64,000 nt of DNA from Shinella sp. PSBB067 (GCF_016839145.1 NZ_CP069303.1:3766001-3830000); one strand, 5' to 3'. Numbered from the stretch's first letter, positions 26,901 to 35,643 are shown. Numbers and translations are program-made. Notes: a model not told the origin generated them from the sequence alone.

Positions 26901-27549
26901 TCGGCCCGCGGCTGGCGACGATGTCGGAGATCAGCTTTTCCAGACCCGTATCGTCGGCAATGTCGAGCACGGTGGCGAAGGCGGCGGCGAGCGCCCGGTC
27001 GTCCTCGCTCGCCGTCGCGGTCAGGAGGGTCCGTCGCGCATCCGCCAGCAGCACGGCCGCCGCCCGGTCGTCGAGCACGGAGAAATGTCCGGCGACATTG
27101 GCTTCCAGCGGAAACTGGTGCAGCAGCGCCTCGCAGAAGGCGTGGATGGTCTGGATCTTCAGACCGCCCGGCGTTTCGAGCGCGCGGGCGAAGAGCCGCC
27201 GCGCCTCGGCAAGCTTGAGGACGTCGGGCCGCTCGCCCTCGATGGCCGCCACCCGGTCGGAAAGCGCCTCGTCGGAAAGCGTCGCCCACTCGGCCAGCCG
27301 CTCGAAGACGCGGTTCGACATTTCCGAGGCCGCGGCCTTGGTATAGGTAAGGCAGAGGATCGCCGAGGGCCGGCAGCCGGAAAGCAGCAGGCGGATGACG
27401 CGCTGCGTCAGCACATGGGTCTTTCCCGAGCCGGCATTGGCCGAAACCCAGGCCGAGCGGCGCGGATCGGAGGCCGTCGCCTGCTTCCGCGAGGTCCAGT
27501 CCAGCCAGGCGGCCGGGTCGGCGGAAGCGGGCCGGTCTTCCTCAAGCAT
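23992..27549 (-). CDS. addA: Double-strand break repair helicase/nuclease AddA
   Basis: A 1185-residue UvrD-like helicase with a C-terminal nuclease, the alphaproteobacterial counterpart of RecB. Walker A is VSANAGSGKTHVLT near residue 37. Motif II is HILVDEAQDTSPRQW, motif III includes FAVGDEKQSIYSFQGA, motif V IMTVHAAKGLEAPVVFLVDGG, and motif VI RLLYVAMTRAADRL. The C-terminal PD-(D/E)XK nuclease shows GRIDRMAV and IVDFKTNR. It works with AddB to resect double-strand ends up to Chi-like sites. The ATG at 27549 overlaps the addB stop by 8 bp; an earlier start at 27621 would read back into addB. Confidence 0.96.
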   Translation of the reverse strand: MLEEDRPASADPAAWLDWTSRKQATASDPRRSAWVSANAGSGKTHVLTQRVIRLLLSGCRPSAILCLTYTKAAASEMSNRVFERLAEWATLSDEALSDRVAAIEGERPDVLKLAEARRLFARALETPGGLKIQTIHAFCEALLHQFPLEANVAGHFSVLDDRAAAVLLADARRTLLTATASEDDRALAAAFATVLDIADDTGLEKLISDIVASRGPIREFLEAAEKAGGTEAVLRREIGLAPGETIEDVLAAFWPLDGLQGAMLESYLAAAESLGSDTVKATAAGLRGITRLTDAEARRAALHDLFFTGTGTPRSLERSFFSRKVKDSAPHLEAALTAAQAHVVACDDRLRRLRMYEATLAALVIAERLIGDYEDLKRTRSLLDFDDLIDRTAALLTRERVSAWVHYKLDQGIDHILVDEAQDTSPRQWQIVKALTDDFFAGETARIAGRTIFAVGDEKQSIYSFQGARPERFAEEGRAVSRRTQAAEVMFSPIRLLLSFRSTRDVLSAVDRVFLDPANARGLTPDGGEIVHASNRGREPGAVDIWEVIAAPPGLDEEDWTAPFDAVAEEAPINVLARRIADTLAAWIGSETVTEKGKARPMEAGDVIVLVRKRDAFVNALTRTLKQRHNLPVAGADRLVLTKHIAVQDLMALGRFAVLPEDDLSLAALLKSPLFGLGEEALFELTARRGEKQSLWTRLRAVAETDETLAAVVRRLEGSIRDARGQSVYDFYARILGAGGARRAFLARLGTEAGEIIDEFLTFALEQEENGLPGLQAFVSTLELEAPTVKREQDKARGEIRIMTVHAAKGLEAPVVFLVDGGSKPFNANHMPKLRFLPAERLAGGLPIWLPLTELGNDLTKAEAERVKGSAEEEYRRLLYVAMTRAADRLVVCGYRGRQENRDTWHPMIAAALSADGERCVEATFSTRSESWQGLAWREAGAATVGEVIAASAAEKPETVLPEALGRALPPQKSLPRPLSPSGVAAVIETDKADLLVPSALFGRKGGVPGAGLALERGRILHRFLQVLPAFEPAERPAAARRYLERAAAHWPEHARASLIAAALAVIGDESLAAIFSPAARAEVSIMGTLTLGSRTYAVSGRIDRMAVTDGAVEIVDFKTNRMPPGSAGEIPFEHRAQLAIYRAILSPLYPGREIRCGLIYTEAARTYWLDCGHMEASLAELAAK

Positions 27550-30500
27550 CCTCGCTCTCCCCGCTGTTTTCGGCGGACGACCACTCGGCGACGCGCGCCA
27601 GATGGTCGTATTCCCCGCCATAATCCCGTTCCTGCTCGGGGATTAGCCGCGAGGCGAAGCCGTAGCGCCCCGCGATCAGCCCCGTCAGCAGCTTCTCCAG
27701 CTCCGTCAGCGCTTCCTCGGCAAGGTCGGCTGCCGATTTCGGCGTCGCATTGGCGGATTTAGAATGCTCGTTGTTGACCTGCTCCTCCTTGAACCTCTCG
27801 CCGGGTTTGAGGCGGACATAAAGAAGGTTCGCCGGCTCGCGGATACCGGGGCCACGAAACGCCCCGCGCTTGATCGCCGCCGCCTCCAGCGCGAGCTGCG
27901 GGTCGAGCAGCGCCCGCGCCACCCTCAGGGAAGGCGTGCTGCCGGTCTTGTAGTCGACAATGTCGGCGCTGCCGTCCGGCAGGATGTCGATCCGGTCGGC
28001 GATGCCGGTGAGCCGCACGCCGCTCAGCGCAAGGTCGAGCGAGGCCGGCACCTCGGTGAGGCTTTCCCGTACCCCGGCCGCCCGCTTCAGGTGCCAGTCG
28101 ACGAAGGCGCGGGCGACGGCGGTAAAGCGCGGCCGCCACACGGCGTCGATATGCGGCGGCAGGGCGACCGCATCGAACTCCTCCTTGAGAATCCGGCTCA
28201 TCAGTGAAAACGGCTCGCCGGTCGCCTCCTCCCGCACGAAGCGGTCGACGATGCGGTGATAGAGCGAGCCGCGCTCGGCCGGGCCGGGATCGAGATTGAA
28301 CGGCGCGATGGGATCGAGCCGGAGGATATGCTGGGCATAGATCGCGTAGGGGTCGCGCCGCAGCCGGCCGATCTGGCTGAAGGAATATTTCTTCGGCTGC
28401 ACGTCCGCCGGCGGCCGGGGCGCCGGACGCGGCGCAGTCGGCACCGGCGCGCTCCTGTCCACCGCATTTGCCCAGTCGATGAAATGTCTGCCGCGTGCGC
28501 GAAGGTCGCTCGTCAATGCAGGCCCGCCGACGGCGAGCAGCCGTTGCAGCCAGCGCGAGGCGACGGTGGGGGCGGTGCCGTTGCGCAGCGCCCGCGTCAG
28601 GATGAGCTTCGGCGCGCCGGCGGCCATCTGCAGGTCGTGGCCGAGCTGGCCGATGCGGCGCTCGGGCGGTTCCAGCCCGATTTCCACCTTCATCATGCGG
28701 GAGAGGAAGGCGTCGTTCGCCGCCTGCCCCGGCCAGGTGCCCTCGTTGAGTCCGCCGATCACCACCGTGTCGACGCTTTGCAGGCGCGATTCGAGCGCGC
28801 CGAAGATGAAGACGCGCGGATGGCGCATGGAGCGCGGCTTGACGCTCTCGTTCGCCGCCAGCGCCTCGATGATGTCGCACCATTGCGGCCCGTCGGCCTC
28901 GATCTGCCCGTCCGTCTCGATGACGCTTTTCAGGAGGGTCGCAAGGCTGTCGCCGGCCTCGCCCGACCAGAGCGCCGCAAGGTCGCCCCGCTCGTCCGCC
29001 ACCACCGCCTCCAGCGCCCGCCCGGTCCGCTCCGCCCAGTCGGAAAGCGGCAGCTTCGAGGAGAAGCGCCGCCCCGTCCGGCTCTGCTGCACGAGGAGGC
29101 CGGCCAGCGGCTCGACCGCCGTAGCGACCCGGCGGGCAAGGTCATGGGCGAGCGGAACGGCGTCCTCGGGCAGCGCCGTGCGCCAGGACGGCGGATGCCG
29201 GTCGCCGGCCTGCTGCGCGACGGCGGCCGCAAGGAGCGGTTCCAGTGCGGAAATGTCGATCTCCGCCGTGCCGCCGCGCAGCGCCGTCAGCTCCAGCGCG
29301 GTCACGGCTGCGCGTATACCGTCCTCGGCAAGGCCGAAGCGGGCGAGGGGATGCTTCAGCAGGGCGACCAGCGGCACCGGGTCGCCGGGCCGGAGCGTCG
29401 CCTCGGCAAGAAGGCGCAGCAGCGTGCCCTGCGGCGTGGAGAGCAGCGGCGTGCCGGCCGAATCGTCCGCCTCGATGCCGAAGCGGGCCAGTTCCGCCGC
29501 GACGCGCCGGCCGAGCTTGCGGTCCGGCGTGATCAGCGCCGCCTGCGCCTCCTCCCCGTCTTCCAGTGCAAGGCGCAGCGCGACGGCGATGGCCAGCGCT
29601 TCTTCCCGCTCGTTCGCCGCCTCGACCAGCGAGACGTCGCGGAACGCCGCCGCCATCGCCTCCGGATCGAGCGCGCGGCGGATTTCGCCCCAGCCGGCCG
29701 TCGCCTGCGTCGGCAGGAAGGCACTGGAGAAGATCCTCCCCCGGTATTCCAATGCCTCGGGCGGCACGCCGAGCGTTTCGACATCGGCGCGGGTGCAGCC
29801 CATCCGGGCCAGCAGCCGGTGGAGACCATATTGCGGATGGCTGCGGGAGGCCGCGTCCGGCTTCTGCGCCCCGTCCTGATGGCCGACCAGCAGCCATTCG
29901 GCATCCGACATGAAGCGGTCGAGCCCCGGCAGGATGACCACGCCGTTCGGCAGCTCCGCCACGGCGGCGATCAACCCGGCCGTCGCCGGAATGGAGCCCG
30001 TCGAGCCGGCGATGATGACCGGGCCGCTCGGGGGCGAATGGCGATAACGCTCCGTCTCGGCATGCAGCGTCGCATTGCGTCGCAGCGATGGGGAGGAGCG
30101 GTTCAGCTCCGCCAGCCGTGCCGGCCAGAAGTCGCTGGCGATCTTCAGGAATTCCGCGGTGAGTTGCCACCAGAGCGCATGGTTGGAGGTGTCGAGGTTC
30201 TCCAGCGCCGACCAGTCGAGCTCCTCGGTCTCCATCGCGTCGACGATCTCGGCGAGGTTGCGGGCAAGCCACACGGCATCCGCCGGGCTTGCGGGGGCGA
30301 CGAGCGGGCTGTCGGCATGGACGGAGGTGACGGCCGCCGGCAGCCGGTTGCGCCAGGCAAGGACGAGGCGGGCAAGTTCCAGAAGCCGCGTCGGGCCGGA
30401 AAGCGGTTCGGCCATGTCGAGGAGGGCGGGGGCCATCTCGTCGAAGAAGCCGCTGTCGTCGTCCGTCTCGCCGAGCGCGCGGATGGTGGGCAGGATGGCC

Positions 30501-30718
30501 GAGCGCCCGCCGAAGAGATCGACGAATTCCGAGCGGATGACGCGCGCCGAGCGTCGCGTCGGCACATAGATGGTGACGTCGGCGAGCGCCAGCGGATCGG
30601 CGGGATCGTAGGTGAAGCCGGGAACCAGCCGCCCGTCGACCAGGCTTTCCGCGACCGTTTTCAGGAAGGGCAGGCTCGCCGGGATCGAATAGATGCGGCC
30701 GCCCCGGGCGCCCGTCAT
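27542..30718 (-). CDS. addB: Double-strand break repair protein AddB
   Basis: A 1058-residue AddB subunit. The N-terminal inactivated helicase domain starts IYSIPASLPF and contains VTIYVPTRRSARVI. The C-terminal RecB-type nuclease domain (about 790-1050) has GSLYHRIVDRFVREE, GIADRIDILPDG and IVDYKTGSTPS. No classical Walker A is present. The cysteine cluster that forms the iron-sulfur staple in Bacillus AddB is missing; there is no Cys in the C-terminal region, where LIPEQERDYGGEYDHLARV occupies the expected place. The ATG overlaps the upstream nucleotidyltransferase stop by 4 bp. Confidence 0.94.
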   Translation of the reverse strand: MTGARGGRIYSIPASLPFLKTVAESLVDGRLVPGFTYDPADPLALADVTIYVPTRRSARVIRSEFVDLFGGRSAILPTIRALGETDDDSGFFDEMAPALLDMAEPLSGPTRLLELARLVLAWRNRLPAAVTSVHADSPLVAPASPADAVWLARNLAEIVDAMETEELDWSALENLDTSNHALWWQLTAEFLKIASDFWPARLAELNRSSPSLRRNATLHAETERYRHSPPSGPVIIAGSTGSIPATAGLIAAVAELPNGVVILPGLDRFMSDAEWLLVGHQDGAQKPDAASRSHPQYGLHRLLARMGCTRADVETLGVPPEALEYRGRIFSSAFLPTQATAGWGEIRRALDPEAMAAAFRDVSLVEAANEREEALAIAVALRLALEDGEEAQAALITPDRKLGRRVAAELARFGIEADDSAGTPLLSTPQGTLLRLLAEATLRPGDPVPLVALLKHPLARFGLAEDGIRAAVTALELTALRGGTAEIDISALEPLLAAAVAQQAGDRHPPSWRTALPEDAVPLAHDLARRVATAVEPLAGLLVQQSRTGRRFSSKLPLSDWAERTGRALEAVVADERGDLAALWSGEAGDSLATLLKSVIETDGQIEADGPQWCDIIEALAANESVKPRSMRHPRVFIFGALESRLQSVDTVVIGGLNEGTWPGQAANDAFLSRMMKVEIGLEPPERRIGQLGHDLQMAAGAPKLILTRALRNGTAPTVASRWLQRLLAVGGPALTSDLRARGRHFIDWANAVDRSAPVPTAPRPAPRPPADVQPKKYSFSQIGRLRRDPYAIYAQHILRLDPIAPFNLDPGPAERGSLYHRIVDRFVREEATGEPFSLMSRILKEEFDAVALPPHIDAVWRPRFTAVARAFVDWHLKRAAGVRESLTEVPASLDLALSGVRLTGIADRIDILPDGSADIVDYKTGSTPSLRVARALLDPQLALEAAAIKRGAFRGPGIREPANLLYVRLKPGERFKEEQVNNEHSKSANATPKSAADLAEEALTELEKLLTGLIAGRYGFASRLIPEQERDYGGEYDHLARVAEWSSAENSGESEDA

Positions 30719-31449
30719 GCCGCCGCCTCCCGAAAGGCGCCGATCACCGCCTCCGCCGCGCCTATGGCCTCCGGCGTGCCGACGGTGATCCAGTGTCCTT
30801 CCAGCATGATGCCGAAAAGCCGGCCCTTCCCGATGGCGCGGTCGAAATAGATGTTGAGGTTGAAGGCATCGTCCGGCGCATCATCGAGCAGGCCGGGCAT
30901 CAGGGCGAGCGCCCCGGCATAGACGACGGGCGTGCCGCTGCCGTCGCGGTAGCGGGAGAGGCGGCCCTCCGCATCGAGCGAGAAATCCTTCTTGCCGTCG
31001 TGTCCCGTCGTATCCTCCAGCTTCACGCAGAGCATGAGCATGTCCATCGCCTTCGGGTCGAAACCGTCCGCAAGCCGCTGGAGATTGGTCTTCTGGCCGG
31101 GCTTCTCGCCGATCCAGAAGAGGTCGGCGTTCATGACGAGCACAGGTTCGCGCCCGAGCAGCTTCAGCCCCCTGGCGAGCCCCCCGCCGGAATTCATCAG
31201 CCGGTCCGTCTCGTCGGAAAGGACGATCTGCGGCGTCGTGCGGCCCGCAAGATGCGCTCTCATCTGGTCGGCGAAGTGATGCACGTTGACGACGGCGCGC
31301 TTCACGCCCGCTTCGGCCAGCGCATCCAGCCCGTAGTCGATCATCGGCTTGCCGGCGATCGGAACCAGGGGCTTGGGCATGGTGTCGGTGACGGGGCGCA
31401 GGCGCGTTCCAAGGCCGGCGGCCAGCACCATGGCGTCTTCGATCTTCAT
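30715..31449 (-). CDS. murU: Sugar-phosphate nucleotidyltransferase, MurU-like
   Basis: A 244-residue nucleotidyltransferase with the N-terminal signature MVLAAGLGTRLRPVT and KPLVPIAGKPMIDY. VLVMNADLFW holds the metal-binding Asp, and GHWITVGTPEAI is near the C-terminus. Its size and motifs fit MurU (N-acetylmuramate 1-phosphate uridylyltransferase) and other short NTP transferases. The directly upstream gene (13-bp gap) encodes a TsaE-AmgK fusion; AmgK makes MurNAc 1-phosphate, the MurU substrate, so cell-wall sugar salvage is the likeliest role. Specificity is inferred from context. It is coupled to addB by an ATGA overlap. Confidence 0.82.
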   Translation of the reverse strand: MKIEDAMVLAAGLGTRLRPVTDTMPKPLVPIAGKPMIDYGLDALAEAGVKRAVVNVHHFADQMRAHLAGRTTPQIVLSDETDRLMNSGGGLARGLKLLGREPVLVMNADLFWIGEKPGQKTNLQRLADGFDPKAMDMLMLCVKLEDTTGHDGKKDFSLDAEGRLSRYRDGSGTPVVYAGALALMPGLLDDAPDDAFNLNIYFDRAIGKGRLFGIMLEGHWITVGTPEAIGAAEAVIGAFREAAA

Positions 31450-31462
31450 CGGGGCACTCGCG

Positions 31463-32959
31463 CTATGATTCGGTCGCGAGGATTCCAGCCTTTTCGCACC
31501 AGACGCGCAAGGGGGCGAGGTCGGGATGGGAAAGCGCGCGCGTCAGGTAGCGGAAGGTGCGCGGCATGTGGCGCATATAGGCGGGCTTGCCGTCGCGCTG
31601 CATCAGCCGCACCCAGATGCCGGCGAGCTTGCAGTTGCGCTGCGCCGCCATGACGTGCCAGTCGCGGATGAAACGCTCCCGGTCGAAACCGCCCTGGCTT
31701 TCCCGCAGGGAGAGATAATGGCCGAGCACGGCGTCCGAAAGCGCGGCCGGCATGTCGACGCGGGCGTCCTGCACCAGCGAGGCGACGTCGTAGGCCGAGG
31801 GGCCGATCATGGCGTCCTGGAAGTCGATGATGCCGACCCGGTCGATGCCATGGGCCCCGGGCCGCCAGATGATGTTCGGCGAATGGAAGTCGCGCAGCAG
31901 GAGATTGTGCTCGGCGGCCGGGAGGCTGGCGATCAGCCTGTCCCAGATGGCGATGTAGTCCTGCCGTTCCTCCTCGCTCGCCGGCGTGCCGCGTTTCCAC
32001 GGCAGATACCAGTCGGTGAGCAGGCTCACCTCGATCTGCATGGCGTCGCGGTCGAAATCCGGCACGGTGTGGACGATGCCGTCAGCCACCGGCAGATCGC
32101 GCGCGAAAGGCTGGCCGTGCATATGCGCAAGACAGGCCGCGCTCTCCAGATAGCGCTCCGCGATCGGCGCGCCCTCCGCGTCGAGAACGCCTTCGCTGCC
32201 GAGATCCTCGATCAGCAGGATACCCTGCTCGATATCGATCGCGTGGATGGCGGGCGCGCGAAGGCCGCGCGAAACAAGGTGCCGGCCGACCGCGATGAAC
32301 GGCTTCACGTCCTCGGCGATATGGGCGATCTGCTGGTAATATTTGCCATGGGCGAGGATAGGGCCGGGCATATGGCGCGGCGCGTCCATCAGCACGTAGC
32401 GCGTCTCCCCCGACGTGACATGCTCGTAGGCGCGCACGGAGGCGTCGCCCGTCAGGTGCCGGCGTATCGCATTCCGGTAGCCGGCCCGGTCGAGGAAGGC
32501 GCGGATGGCAAGGGAGCGCCGGATGCGGGCAAGCGCCGGCTCCGGCCCGACGATCGCAACGCGCCGGCCGTCGCCCTCATGCGTGAAGGTCAGCGCGATG
32601 CCGCCCGCGGGCAGGACGCCTTCGCCCTTCTGCGGCCATTCGACGAGGCAGATCCCCTCGGCCAACGCCTCGTCGAAGCCGAGCTCGTCGATCTCGGCGG
32701 CGTCCGCGATGCGGTAGAGGTCGAAATGGGCGACGGGGATGCGGAGCGCGTAGCTCTGGACGAGCGTGAAGGTCGGGCTCGGCACCTCCAGGAGGGCATC
32801 GTCGGCAATGGCGCGGATCACCGCGCGCGAGAAGGTCGACTTGCCGGCACCGAGATCGCCGGAAAGCGCGACATAGTCGCCGCGCTTCAGGGCCATCGCC
32901 ATGTCCTCGCCGAAGCGGATGGTCGCGGCCTCGTCGGCAAGGACGATGTCCAGCGCCAT
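31463..32959 (-). CDS. tsaE: Fusion of TsaE (tRNA t6A ATPase) and AmgK-like sugar kinase
   Basis: A 498-residue two-domain protein. Residues about 1-145 are TsaE: Walker A GDLGAGKSTF near residue 36, VPSPTFTLVQSY near 58, HFDLYRI, and LVEWPQKGEG. TsaE is an ATPase of the complex making N6-threonylcarbamoyladenosine at tRNA position 37. Residues about 160-490 are an aminoglycoside phosphotransferase-like kinase of the AmgK type: LLIEDLGSEGV, the catalytic loop LLLRDFHSPNIIWRP and the DFG-like IIDFQDAMIGP. AmgK phosphorylates N-acetylmuramic acid/GlcNAc at C1. ATG 32959 gives the TsaE N-terminus; the upstream in-frame ATG at 32980 is inside the divL 3' end. Confidence 0.9.
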   Translation of the reverse strand: MALDIVLADEAATIRFGEDMAMALKRGDYVALSGDLGAGKSTFSRAVIRAIADDALLEVPSPTFTLVQSYALRIPVAHFDLYRIADAAEIDELGFDEALAEGICLVEWPQKGEGVLPAGGIALTFTHEGDGRRVAIVGPEPALARIRRSLAIRAFLDRAGYRNAIRRHLTGDASVRAYEHVTSGETRYVLMDAPRHMPGPILAHGKYYQQIAHIAEDVKPFIAVGRHLVSRGLRAPAIHAIDIEQGILLIEDLGSEGVLDAEGAPIAERYLESAACLAHMHGQPFARDLPVADGIVHTVPDFDRDAMQIEVSLLTDWYLPWKRGTPASEEERQDYIAIWDRLIASLPAAEHNLLLRDFHSPNIIWRPGAHGIDRVGIIDFQDAMIGPSAYDVASLVQDARVDMPAALSDAVLGHYLSLRESQGGFDRERFIRDWHVMAAQRNCKLAGIWVRLMQRDGKPAYMRHMPRTFRYLTRALSHPDLAPLRVWCEKAGILATES

Positions 32960-32963
32960 GCGC

Positions 32964-35417
32964 CTATTCCGCTGCCGCAAACGAGGTCATCGTCGCCGAG
33001 GGGATGCGCACGGTGACGTCGGTGCCGCGCCCCTCGTGGCTGTCGATGGCGACGGTGCCGTGGTGCAGGCTGACAAAGCTCTCCACGATGGACAGGCCAA
33101 GGCCCGCGCCGCCGTGGCGGCCGTGGCTCTCGAAGCGGTTGAACACGGTGGTCAGCACGTCCTGCGGTATGCCCGGTCCCCTGTCTGAGACGGTGAACAC
33201 GAGGTCGCGGCCTTCCCGCCAGCACTTGAGGCCGATGGCGCTGCCCTCCGGCGCGAAGTTCGCGGCATTGCCGAGCAGCTTGATGAGGATCTGCTTGAGC
33301 CGCTGCTGGTCGGCGACGATGGTGCCGAGATTGTCGGGCGCGGTGATTTCCAGCGTCACCTGCGCGTCGTGCAGCCGGTCGGCGAACTGCATCGACACGT
33401 CGTCGATGAGGTCCGTCAGGTTGATCTCGGTATAGTCGAGCTCCATGATGCCGGCATCGACGGTCGCAAGGTCGAGGATGTCGTTGACGATGGTGAGGAG
33501 CACGGCCGAGGATGTCGCGATATGGTCGACATATTCGGCCTGCCGGTCGTTGAGTTCGCCCATGGTCGGCGTCTTCAGGAGGTCCGCGAAGCCGATGATG
33601 TTGGTGAGCGGCGAGCGCAGCTCGTAGGAGACGTGCTGCACGAAATCGTTCTTCAGCGCATCCGCCTTGCGCAGCGCCTCGTTCTTCTCGGTGAGCGCCC
33701 GGCTGACGCGCACGCTGTCGGTGATGTTGACGAAGGTCAGCATCGTCTGGGCGTTCGAGAGCGGAATGACCGCATAGTCCAGCACGAGGCCGGTGTGCAG
33801 CTCCAGCACGCCCTGGCTGGACGGCCGCTCGTCATCGAAGCTGGTGATCATATGCGCAAAGCGCTTCCAGCCGTCCCGCCTGTCGTAGGACGGCGCGCAG
33901 GCCTGTTCGATGGCGCGGATGTGCGTGCCGGATTTCGCCTCGACCTCGCTGATGCCCCAGAGCGCGCGGAAGGCCGGATTGGAAAGCCGGATGCGCCCGT
34001 CCGGGCTGAACACCGCGACGCCTTCGGCAAGGTGGTCGATCGTCTCGTCCTGTACCTGCACCAGCGTGTTGTAGCGCGCTTCGAGATCGACCTTTTCCGT
34101 CAGGTTCTCGAAGACCCAGGTGGCGCCGCCCTGCGGGCGGGCGGTCGCGAAGACCCGCAGCGTCTGGCCGTTCGGCAGGTGCCAGAGGTCGGTCTGGGTC
34201 TCGATGGCGCGGTAGACCGAAAGCGCGGTATCCTTCCACTGCTTCCAGTTGAGCTGTTCCGGCAGCTTGCCGCCGGCGCGCAGGCGGTCGAGCAGCTCGC
34301 CGTTGCCCGGCTTGCTTTCCAGGAAGGCCGTCTCGATCTCCCACATGCGCTGGAAGGCCTGGTTGTAGAACTGCAGGCGCTGGTCGCCGTCGAAGATCGC
34401 GACGGGCGTCGCCAGGTGGTCGAGCGTTTCGGCATGGCTTTTCAGCGTGCGCGCCAGTTCCTCGCGCACGGCCTCGACGTCCGAGACGTTGACGGCGATG
34501 CCCGCCGATCCCGTGGCACTGCGCGCATCGACGACGTCGAAGAAGCCGCGGTTGCCGTGCACGACGGTCGAGACCTTGTCGCGGAACGGCGTGTCGTAGG
34601 TGGCGGTGGCGCGGATCTTCTCGCGCGTGATGATCGGCAGCAGCTCGCGGCCTTCATGCACCGCGCTCGCCGCGTCCTTCGCCTCGACCGCCTCGGCATA
34701 GGCCTCGTTCACCCAGGCAAGCGAACCGTCGGCCGCACGCTGCCAGACGGGCAGGTCGATCTGGTCGAGCAGGCCCTGCAGCGTGGTGAGCGCCGCGACA
34801 AGCCTGTCGCGCTCCAGCTTGAGCTCCGCCGCCTCGGCGCGCAGGTTGTTGAGCGCCACGAAGCGCACGAAGGCCTGCCCGCCGGAAACGCGCCCCTGCG
34901 TTTCCAGCACCTCGTCTCGCGTCGTCTCGACGACGAGGTCGAAGCTCTGGGCCTGCGAGCGCAGCCGTTCGACGGCGCGCTCGATCTCGGCGGCGGAGGT
35001 CGGCTTCAGCCAGCGGCCGAAGGCGAGGAAATCGCGGTCGGCCTGCGGGGCGCCGGTTTCCGCCGGAAGCTGGCCGAGGAATTCGGGTTTGCCCGATAGC
35101 CCGTCCCACACGACGATGCGGCGGTTCTTGTCGCCGATCAGCGCCTGGAAGCGCGAAACGTTGTGGCGGGCATCGGAAAGGTGGGCGCGCAGCTCGCGGT
35201 TCTCCGCTTCCATGCGGCCGCGCTGGCGGATCATCCAGAGGGCGGAGACCATCGCCGCCGACATCACGCCGAGCAGCATGGAAACGGTGACGATTTCGGT
35301 GGTGGCGAGATAGGGCCCCGCCGCATGCGCCGGGCCGGCGACCGAGGCCAGCGCCGAGCTGGCCGCCAGTATCGATGCGAGACGGCGCCTGCCGCTCGCA
35401 AACCATCCGTTAACCAT
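32964..35417 (-). CDS. divL: DivL-type atypical sensor kinase (tyrosine in place of histidine)
   Basis: About 817 residues. A signal-like N-terminus (RRRLASILAASSALA) and a membrane segment come first, then a coiled-coil linker, several PAS-like domains (about 100-570), and a HATPase_c domain with LLGNAANFAPEG, DRGPGIP and GGAGLGLSIV. The dimerisation box reads HVSYELRSPLTNIIGF: Tyr598 (codon at 33624-33626) replaces the phospho-accepting His. This substitution defines DivL, which in Caulobacter and Agrobacterium relates DivK status to CckA-CtrA signalling. The start is uncertain; I chose ATG 35417 because it opens the signal-like segment, but in-frame starts exist up to TTG 35549. Four bases separate it from tsaE. 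Confidence 0.9.
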   Translation of the reverse strand: MVNGWFASGRRRLASILAASSALASVAGPAHAAGPYLATTEIVTVSMLLGVMSAAMVSALWMIRQRGRMEAENRELRAHLSDARHNVSRFQALIGDKNRRIVVWDGLSGKPEFLGQLPAETGAPQADRDFLAFGRWLKPTSAAEIERAVERLRSQAQSFDLVVETTRDEVLETQGRVSGGQAFVRFVALNNLRAEAAELKLERDRLVAALTTLQGLLDQIDLPVWQRAADGSLAWVNEAYAEAVEAKDAASAVHEGRELLPIITREKIRATATYDTPFRDKVSTVVHGNRGFFDVVDARSATGSAGIAVNVSDVEAVREELARTLKSHAETLDHLATPVAIFDGDQRLQFYNQAFQRMWEIETAFLESKPGNGELLDRLRAGGKLPEQLNWKQWKDTALSVYRAIETQTDLWHLPNGQTLRVFATARPQGGATWVFENLTEKVDLEARYNTLVQVQDETIDHLAEGVAVFSPDGRIRLSNPAFRALWGISEVEAKSGTHIRAIEQACAPSYDRRDGWKRFAHMITSFDDERPSSQGVLELHTGLVLDYAVIPLSNAQTMLTFVNITDSVRVSRALTEKNEALRKADALKNDFVQHVSYELRSPLTNIIGFADLLKTPTMGELNDRQAEYVDHIATSSAVLLTIVNDILDLATVDAGIMELDYTEINLTDLIDDVSMQFADRLHDAQVTLEITAPDNLGTIVADQQRLKQILIKLLGNAANFAPEGSAIGLKCWREGRDLVFTVSDRGPGIPQDVLTTVFNRFESHGRHGGAGLGLSIVESFVSLHHGTVAIDSHEGRGTDVTVRIPSATMTSFAAAE

Positions 35418-35643
35418 AAATCCGTTTTGCAGCGCAGGTGAGCGCGCCCTGTCCCGCTCCGGCATGCCAAAAGCCTGCCCGGAACGGCCTCGTTTTTCGT
35501 CCGACATCATCCCCGGTATGTCTCCGTCCGTTTGCCGCCTGATCGACAAGACATCCCAATCCGGCGCGCAAGGTCCGCATCTCCACGCCGAATCAACGCG
35601 TTAACGATACTTGTTTCCCGAATCGTCGGGAAGGGACGGGGGC

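Noticed and set aside
24145..27762. A 1205-codon open frame on the plus strand across addA
   Set aside because: Antisense to a complete, motif-rich addA. It is long only because of GC-rich codon use, with no domain or ribosome binding site.
28256..30850. An 864-codon open frame on the plus strand across addB
   Set aside because: Same kind of antisense shadow, composed mostly of Arg, Gly and Ala without motifs.
35418..35549. N-terminal extension of DivL up to a TTG start
   Set aside because: The added 44 residues are not conserved-looking and precede what reads as a signal-type N-terminus. It is kept as an alternative start only.
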